The notes under the pieces are model-generated. The model was given only the letters and a program-made list of their open reading frames with translations, made no database searches and was not told the origin of the DNA. The translations under genes and the position numbers were made by a program. Of a stretch of DNA of 9,001 nt, positions 6,438 to 9,001 are shown in pieces; the stretch's first letter is position 1, and the number at the start of each line of letters is the position of its first letter. Origin of the DNA: JANWZL01 sp037445185 (lineage in GTDB: Bacteria > Pseudomonadota > Gammaproteobacteria > Burkholderiales > Thiobacillaceae); the NCBI GenBank assembly GCA_037445185.1, contig JBBIKZ010000099.1, positions 1-9,001 of the forward strand. Reading direction: 5' to 3'.

Positions 6438-6623
6438 AAGTCGATCGCCGCTTCGATCTTGGCGAGCGGATCGCCATCTTGTCGATCTTCTCCCGGTGAT
6501 GCTGCTCGACAAACAAGTCGGTCTCGATGGCGCGACGATTCTTCATGGCGGTCTTGATCAACAAAGGGCAGATGAACCTAATTTCACCGGAGACAGCTCG
6601 GCTGGGGTTTTTCGAGGTGCCCT
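6438..6623 (-). mobile_element. IS5-like insertion sequence remnant (5' end of transposase)
   Basis: Read on the minus strand from about 6546 the sequence encodes MKNRRAIETDLFVEQHHREKIDKM and then, after a one-base shift, GDPLAKIEAAID. The joined phrase REKIDKMGDPLAKIEAAID is typical of the N-terminus of IS5-family transposases. A single missing base near 6475 breaks the frame, and the rest of the transposase is absent. The 20 bp at 6604-6623 (minus strand AGGGCACCTCGAAAAACCCC) may be the terminal inverted repeat; this part is inference. The inner end abuts the PhnD-like pseudogene at about 6438, so the element and the 3' half of that gene were probably lost together in one deletion. What remains is only about 186 bp and cannot move by itself. 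Confidence 0.65.
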
Positions 6624-6698
6624 GGAATCCGCTGCTGAACCGGCCTGCGACTGCTATCCTTGAGCGTCCCCTTCACACGCATCGCATGCATCACGCCC

Positions 6699-8279
6699 AT
6701 GCGCAACGAGGATTGGATCGCCCGCAGCCGTAGGGCCCTGTGGCACCCGTGCACCCAGATGAAGCATCTCGAGGACCTGCCGCCCCTGCCCATCGCGCGG
6801 GGCGAGGGGCCGTGGCTGATCGACTACGCGGGCCGCCGCTATCTCGACGCCATCTCCTCCTGGTGGGTGAACCTGTTCGGGCACGCCGAGCCGCGCATCA
6901 ATGCGGCGATCCAGGACCAGCTCGGCCGTATCGAACACGTCATCCTGTCCGGCTGCACACATGCGCCGGTGGTGGAGCTCTCCGAGCGGCTGGCGACGCT
7001 CACCGGTCTGGGGCATGCCTTCTATGGCTCGGACGGGGCGAGCGCCACCGAGATCGCGCTCAAGATGAGCTATCACTACTGGCGCAACACGGGTCGCCCG
7101 CAGAAGACCGGCTTCGTGAGCCTCAAGCACGGCTACCACGGCGAGACACTGGGGGCGCTGGCGGTGACCGATGTCGCCCTGTTCAAGGACACCTACGCCC
7201 CCCTGCTGCGGATCACGCATCAGGTGATGAGCCCGGACTGGCGCCAGGCCCATGAGGGGGAGACGGCGGAGGCGGTCGCTCGGCGCGCCGCCGAGGATCT
7301 GGAGCGCCATCTCGCCGCCCATGCCGACACCACCGCCGCCCTCATCCTCGAGCCGCTGGTGCAGGGCGCCGCCGGCATGGCCATGTACCACCCCCTCTAT
7401 CTCAGTCTGGCGCGCGCGCTGTGCGACCGTTATGACGTGCACCTGATCGCCGACGAGATCGCCGTGGGCTTCGGGCGTACCGGGACCATGTTCGCCTGTG
7501 AGCAGGCGCCCGCCCTGCCGACTGAGGACAACGCCGAGCCCGAAGCCGGCGGCCCCTCCCGCACCGGGGCTGCGCCCACCGAGTCGGGGCCGACCGCTTC
7601 TCGGCGCACGGGGACCCTCTTCGCCTGTGAGCAGGCGCCCGCCCTGCCGACTGGGGACAACGCCGAGCCCGAAGCCGGCGGCCCCTCCCGCACCGGGGCT
7701 GCGCCCACCGAGTCGGGGCCGGCCGCTTCTCGGCGCACGGGGACCGTCTTCGCCTGTGAGCAGGCGCCAGGCGTGCGGCGGGTGGCCGACATCGCCGATT
7801 TCCTGTGTCTCTCTAAGGGGATCACGGGTGGCTACCTGCCGCTGTCCGTGGTGCTCACGCGCGACGAGATCTACGCCGCCTTCTATGCCGACGAGACCGC
7901 GCGCGGCTTTTTGCATTCGCACTCCTACACCGGCAACCCCCTGGCCTGCCGGGCGGCGCTGGCGGTGCTGGACATCTTCGAGCGTGACGACGTGCTGGCG
8001 GCCAACCGCGTGAAGGCCGAGCGCTTCACCCGCCTGCTGGCCGAGGTGGCGGCGCATCCGCGCGTGCGCCACTTCCGCCACACCGGCATGATCTGGGCCT
8101 TCGACGTCCGCGACGCCGGCCTGGGCTTCGCACGTGGGTTCCACCGTCGCGCCCTGGAGCGGGGCGTGTTCCTGCGCCCGATCGGCGGCACGGTGTATTT
8201 CATGCCCCCCTATGTCTTGGATGAAACGCAGATGCAGCGGCTGGCCGAGACCACCCTGGCACTGTTGCAAACCACCTAA
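6699..8279 (+). CDS. bioA: Adenosylmethionine-8-amino-7-oxononanoate aminotransferase (BioA) with an 86-residue repeat insertion
   Basis: This PLP enzyme transfers the amino group of S-adenosylmethionine to KAPA, giving 7,8-diaminopelargonic acid in biotin synthesis. From the ATG at 6699 it has 526 residues; about 430-440 is usual. Motifs are HPCTQMK (16-22), ISSWWVN (W55, W56), the phosphate-binding YGSDGASATE (109-118), HGYHGET (144-150, Y146), DEIAVGFGRTG with the PLP-ring aspartate D252, and CLSKGITGG with the Schiff-base lysine K373, then HSHSYTGNPLA and MPPYVLDE. Two 43-residue repeats (265-350) lie between D252 and K373 and account for the extra length; whether the enzyme still works is unclear. 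An in-frame TTG at 6660 would add 13 residues, but MRNEDWIARSRRALWHPCTQ matches normal BioA starts. No clear Shine-Dalgarno precedes either. Other bio genes are not visible here, so it is probably a lone locus next to an IS scar. Confidence 0.92.
   Translation: MRNEDWIARSRRALWHPCTQMKHLEDLPPLPIARGEGPWLIDYAGRRYLDAISSWWVNLFGHAEPRINAAIQDQLGRIEHVILSGCTHAPVVELSERLATLTGLGHAFYGSDGASATEIALKMSYHYWRNTGRPQKTGFVSLKHGYHGETLGALAVTDVALFKDTYAPLLRITHQVMSPDWRQAHEGETAEAVARRAAEDLERHLAAHADTTAALILEPLVQGAAGMAMYHPLYLSLARALCDRYDVHLIADEIAVGFGRTGTMFACEQAPALPTEDNAEPEAGGPSRTGAAPTESGPTASRRTGTLFACEQAPALPTGDNAEPEAGGPSRTGAAPTESGPAASRRTGTVFACEQAPGVRRVADIADFLCLSKGITGGYLPLSVVLTRDEIYAAFYADETARGFLHSHSYTGNPLACRAALAVLDIFERDDVLAANRVKAERFTRLLAEVAAHPRVRHFRHTGMIWAFDVRDAGLGFARGFHRRALERGVFLRPIGGTVYFMPPYVLDETQMQRLAETTLALLQTT
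7491..7768 (+). repeat. 129-bp in-frame tandem repeat within bioA (two full copies plus 20 bp)
   Basis: Copy 1 is 7491-7619, copy 2 is 7620-7748, and the first 20 bp recur at 7749-7768. Each unit begins TTCGCCTGTGAGCAGGCGCC, encoding FACEQAP, and is 43 codons with no stop. The copies differ at only a few positions (E/G, T/A and L/V changes). Each contains a small hairpin CGCCTG-TGAG-CAGGCG and a larger imperfect dyad (GAAGCCGGCGGCCCC against GGGGCCGACCGCTTC, 13 of 15 pairs). FACEQA is native BioA sequence, while about 32 residues per unit, rich in P, G, A, S and T, have no counterpart in the BioA family as I know it. Confidence 0.95.
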
Positions 8280-8391
8280 GCGCAGCGTGCGCCGCGCGCC
8301 TTGCCCTTCAGAAACACGACACGGCACGAGGACTGCTGGGCAGACCGCACGCTCGCCCTTGCCCACATACAGGCGCGTAGTCCTGAACCTG
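8280..8391. other. Non-coding gap between convergent bioA and rnpB
   Basis: This stretch lies between the bioA stop and the 3' end of the RNase P RNA gene. I see no gene and no hairpin followed by a T-run on either strand; only a five-pair stem GCGCA-GCG-TGCGC near 8280-8292. Confidence 0.4.
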
Positions 8392-8837
8392 AAGCGGGAG
8401 CCGGCCGATAAGCCGGGTTCTGTCGTGGACAGCCATTCATCTGGGACGGCGGTCGCCCGCCGCCTCGTGCAGCCTACCCGCAGGCTTCGACGGGCCGCCT
8501 ATGTCACGTGGACGCGCCTGCCTATTTGGCCTTGCTCCGGGTGGGGTTTGCCCGCCGGGGCCGTTGCCGGCCCGGCCGTGCGCTCTTACCGCACGATTTC
8601 ACCCTTGCCTGATCCCCGCCCCCTTGGAGGGGCACCCCGGAGGGTCTCCCCTCCAGGGAGGACTTGGCCGCCTGTCGGCGGCCAAGTCCGGGCCATCGGC
8701 GGTATGTTTCTGTTGCACTGTCCGTCGCCTTGGGGCCTTGCGGCCTTATAGCGCCCAGGCGTTACCTGGCACCCTGCCCTGTGGAGCCCGGACTTTCCTC
8801 TGCGCCGGAAGGCACAGCGGCTGTCTGGCCGACTCCC
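8392..8837 (-). ncRNA. rnpB: RNase P RNA (class A), with an enlarged P12 arm
   Basis: This is the catalytic RNA of RNase P, which removes 5' leaders from precursor tRNAs. On the minus strand the conserved blocks appear in order: GAGGAAAGTCCGGGCTCC, CAGGGTGCCAGGTAACGCCTGG, ACAGTGCAACAGAAA, CCGCCGATGGCC, GGCAAGGGTGAAA, GTGCGGTAAGAGCGCAC, CCCGGAGCAAGGCCAAATAGG, GGGTAGGCTGC, CAGATGAATGGCTGTCCACG and ACAGAACCCGGCTTATCGG. P1 closes the molecule: GGGAGTCGGCC (8837-8827) pairs with GGCCGGCTCCC (8406-8396) with one G-U. The total, about 446 nt, exceeds the roughly 377 nt of the E. coli RNA, mainly because of extra hairpins between the GCCGATGGCC and GATCAGG blocks (P12). The 5' end is set by the promoter; the 3' end is uncertain by a few bases. 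Protein-like frames across it are not genes. Confidence 0.97.
8625..8689 (-). other. Extra hairpins in the P12 region of RNase P RNA
   Basis: A perfect 13-bp stem with a 4-nt loop (8660-8672 with 8677-8689) is followed on the RNA by a second stem of eight pairs (8648-8655 with 8625-8632). They stand where E. coli has one short helix between GCCGATGGCC and GGGATCAGG. P12 is known to vary in length; two stacked stems of this size make up most of the extra length of this RNA. Confidence 0.75.
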
Positions 8838-8843
8838 GGATCG

Positions 8844-8872
8844 AATATAGGGTTGCCGGCAGGCCTGCGCAA
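8844..8872 (-). promoter_or_regulatory. Sigma70 promoter of rnpB
   Basis: On the minus strand, -35 TTGCGC (8872-8867), a 17-bp spacer and -10 TATATT (8849-8844) are followed seven bases later by the G at 8837, which is the first base of the P1 helix. Position and spacing fit a strong housekeeping promoter that sets the RNA 5' end directly. Confidence 0.85.
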
Positions 8873-8896
8873 GGGTGCTGTAGAGAGCAAATAATC

Positions 8897-9001
8897 TGTC
8901 CGGACTTGTAGCACGAGATTTGTCCGGTTTCATTAGGTGCAGTAGGAGGTACCTGATGAGACGGACGGAGTTGCTACAGGATAGGGGCGATGAGGTTTGA
9001 A
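8897..9001 (+). mobile_element. Left end of an IS-like element with a transposase start (partial, at window edge)
   Basis: TGTCCGG occurs twice as a direct repeat, at 8897-8903 and 8921-8927, as in IS ends with repeated transposase sites. AGGAGG (8944-8949) then precedes ATG at 8956, opening MRRTELLQ, a start I associate with helix-turn-helix IS transposases that continue ...MRFEEAY. The frame reaches TGA at 8998-9000 after 14 codons. In another frame the last bases read ATG AGG TTT GAA (MRFE), so about two bases seem to be missing after CAG, which suggests a decayed transposase or a frameshift. The family is not certain and the element continues outside the window. Confidence 0.5.

Noticed and set aside
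7491..7768. CRISPR-like or VNTR array outside coding sequence
   Set aside because: The units are directly adjacent without spacers, are a multiple of three, and lie inside bioA in its frame.
6654..8366. A 570-codon minus-strand frame opposite bioA
   Set aside because: It mirrors the bioA frame, including the tandem repeat, with no known domain, and runs past bioA into the rnpB side.
8501..8911. Several protein-like frames across the rnpB region on both strands
   Set aside because: The conserved RNase P RNA blocks explain the sequence fully, and none of the frames has protein similarity that I can recognise.

Overview
The window is GC-rich with compact, mostly plus-strand genes. Proteobacterial-type tRNAs with encoded CCA, a class A RNase P RNA, a full-length adenosylcobalamin-dependent ribonucleotide reductase and a BioA-type aminotransferase point to a beta- or gammaproteobacterium. 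I cannot name the genus.

Layout: a CAT-anticodon tRNA (56-132, +) and a leucine tRNA with anticodon CAA (319-405, -) face each other. A small HU DNA-binding protein (612-902) and exodeoxyribonuclease III (984-1748) follow on the plus strand, separated by a perfect hairpin. A 215-bp regulatory gap then carries a pair of NrdR-like boxes ahead of a class II ribonucleotide reductase gene, nrdJ (1964-5944). That gene is interrupted by a complete 379-residue LAGLIDADG intein (2837-3973) placed exactly before the catalytic thiyl-radical cysteine. Next is a scar: a Tat-signal, PhnD-like periplasmic binding protein gene that has lost its ATG and its 3' half, joined to a frameshifted IS5-like transposase remnant. 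Then comes bioA (6699-8279), which carries two in-frame 129-bp tandem repeats (86 extra residues) between its PLP-binding aspartate and its catalytic lysine. The RNase P RNA gene (about 8392-8837, -) has a clear sigma70-type promoter and an expanded P12 arm. At the right edge an IS-like end sits about 25 bp upstream of that promoter.

The genes are mostly housekeeping: tRNAs, nucleoid protein, DNA repair, dNTP synthesis, biotin synthesis and tRNA processing. They do not form one pathway. The interest lies in insertions into essential genes: an intein that makes RNR activity depend on splicing, an in-frame repeat in bioA, extra helices in rnpB, and two IS-related scars. I found no CRISPR array, phage module or defence cluster.
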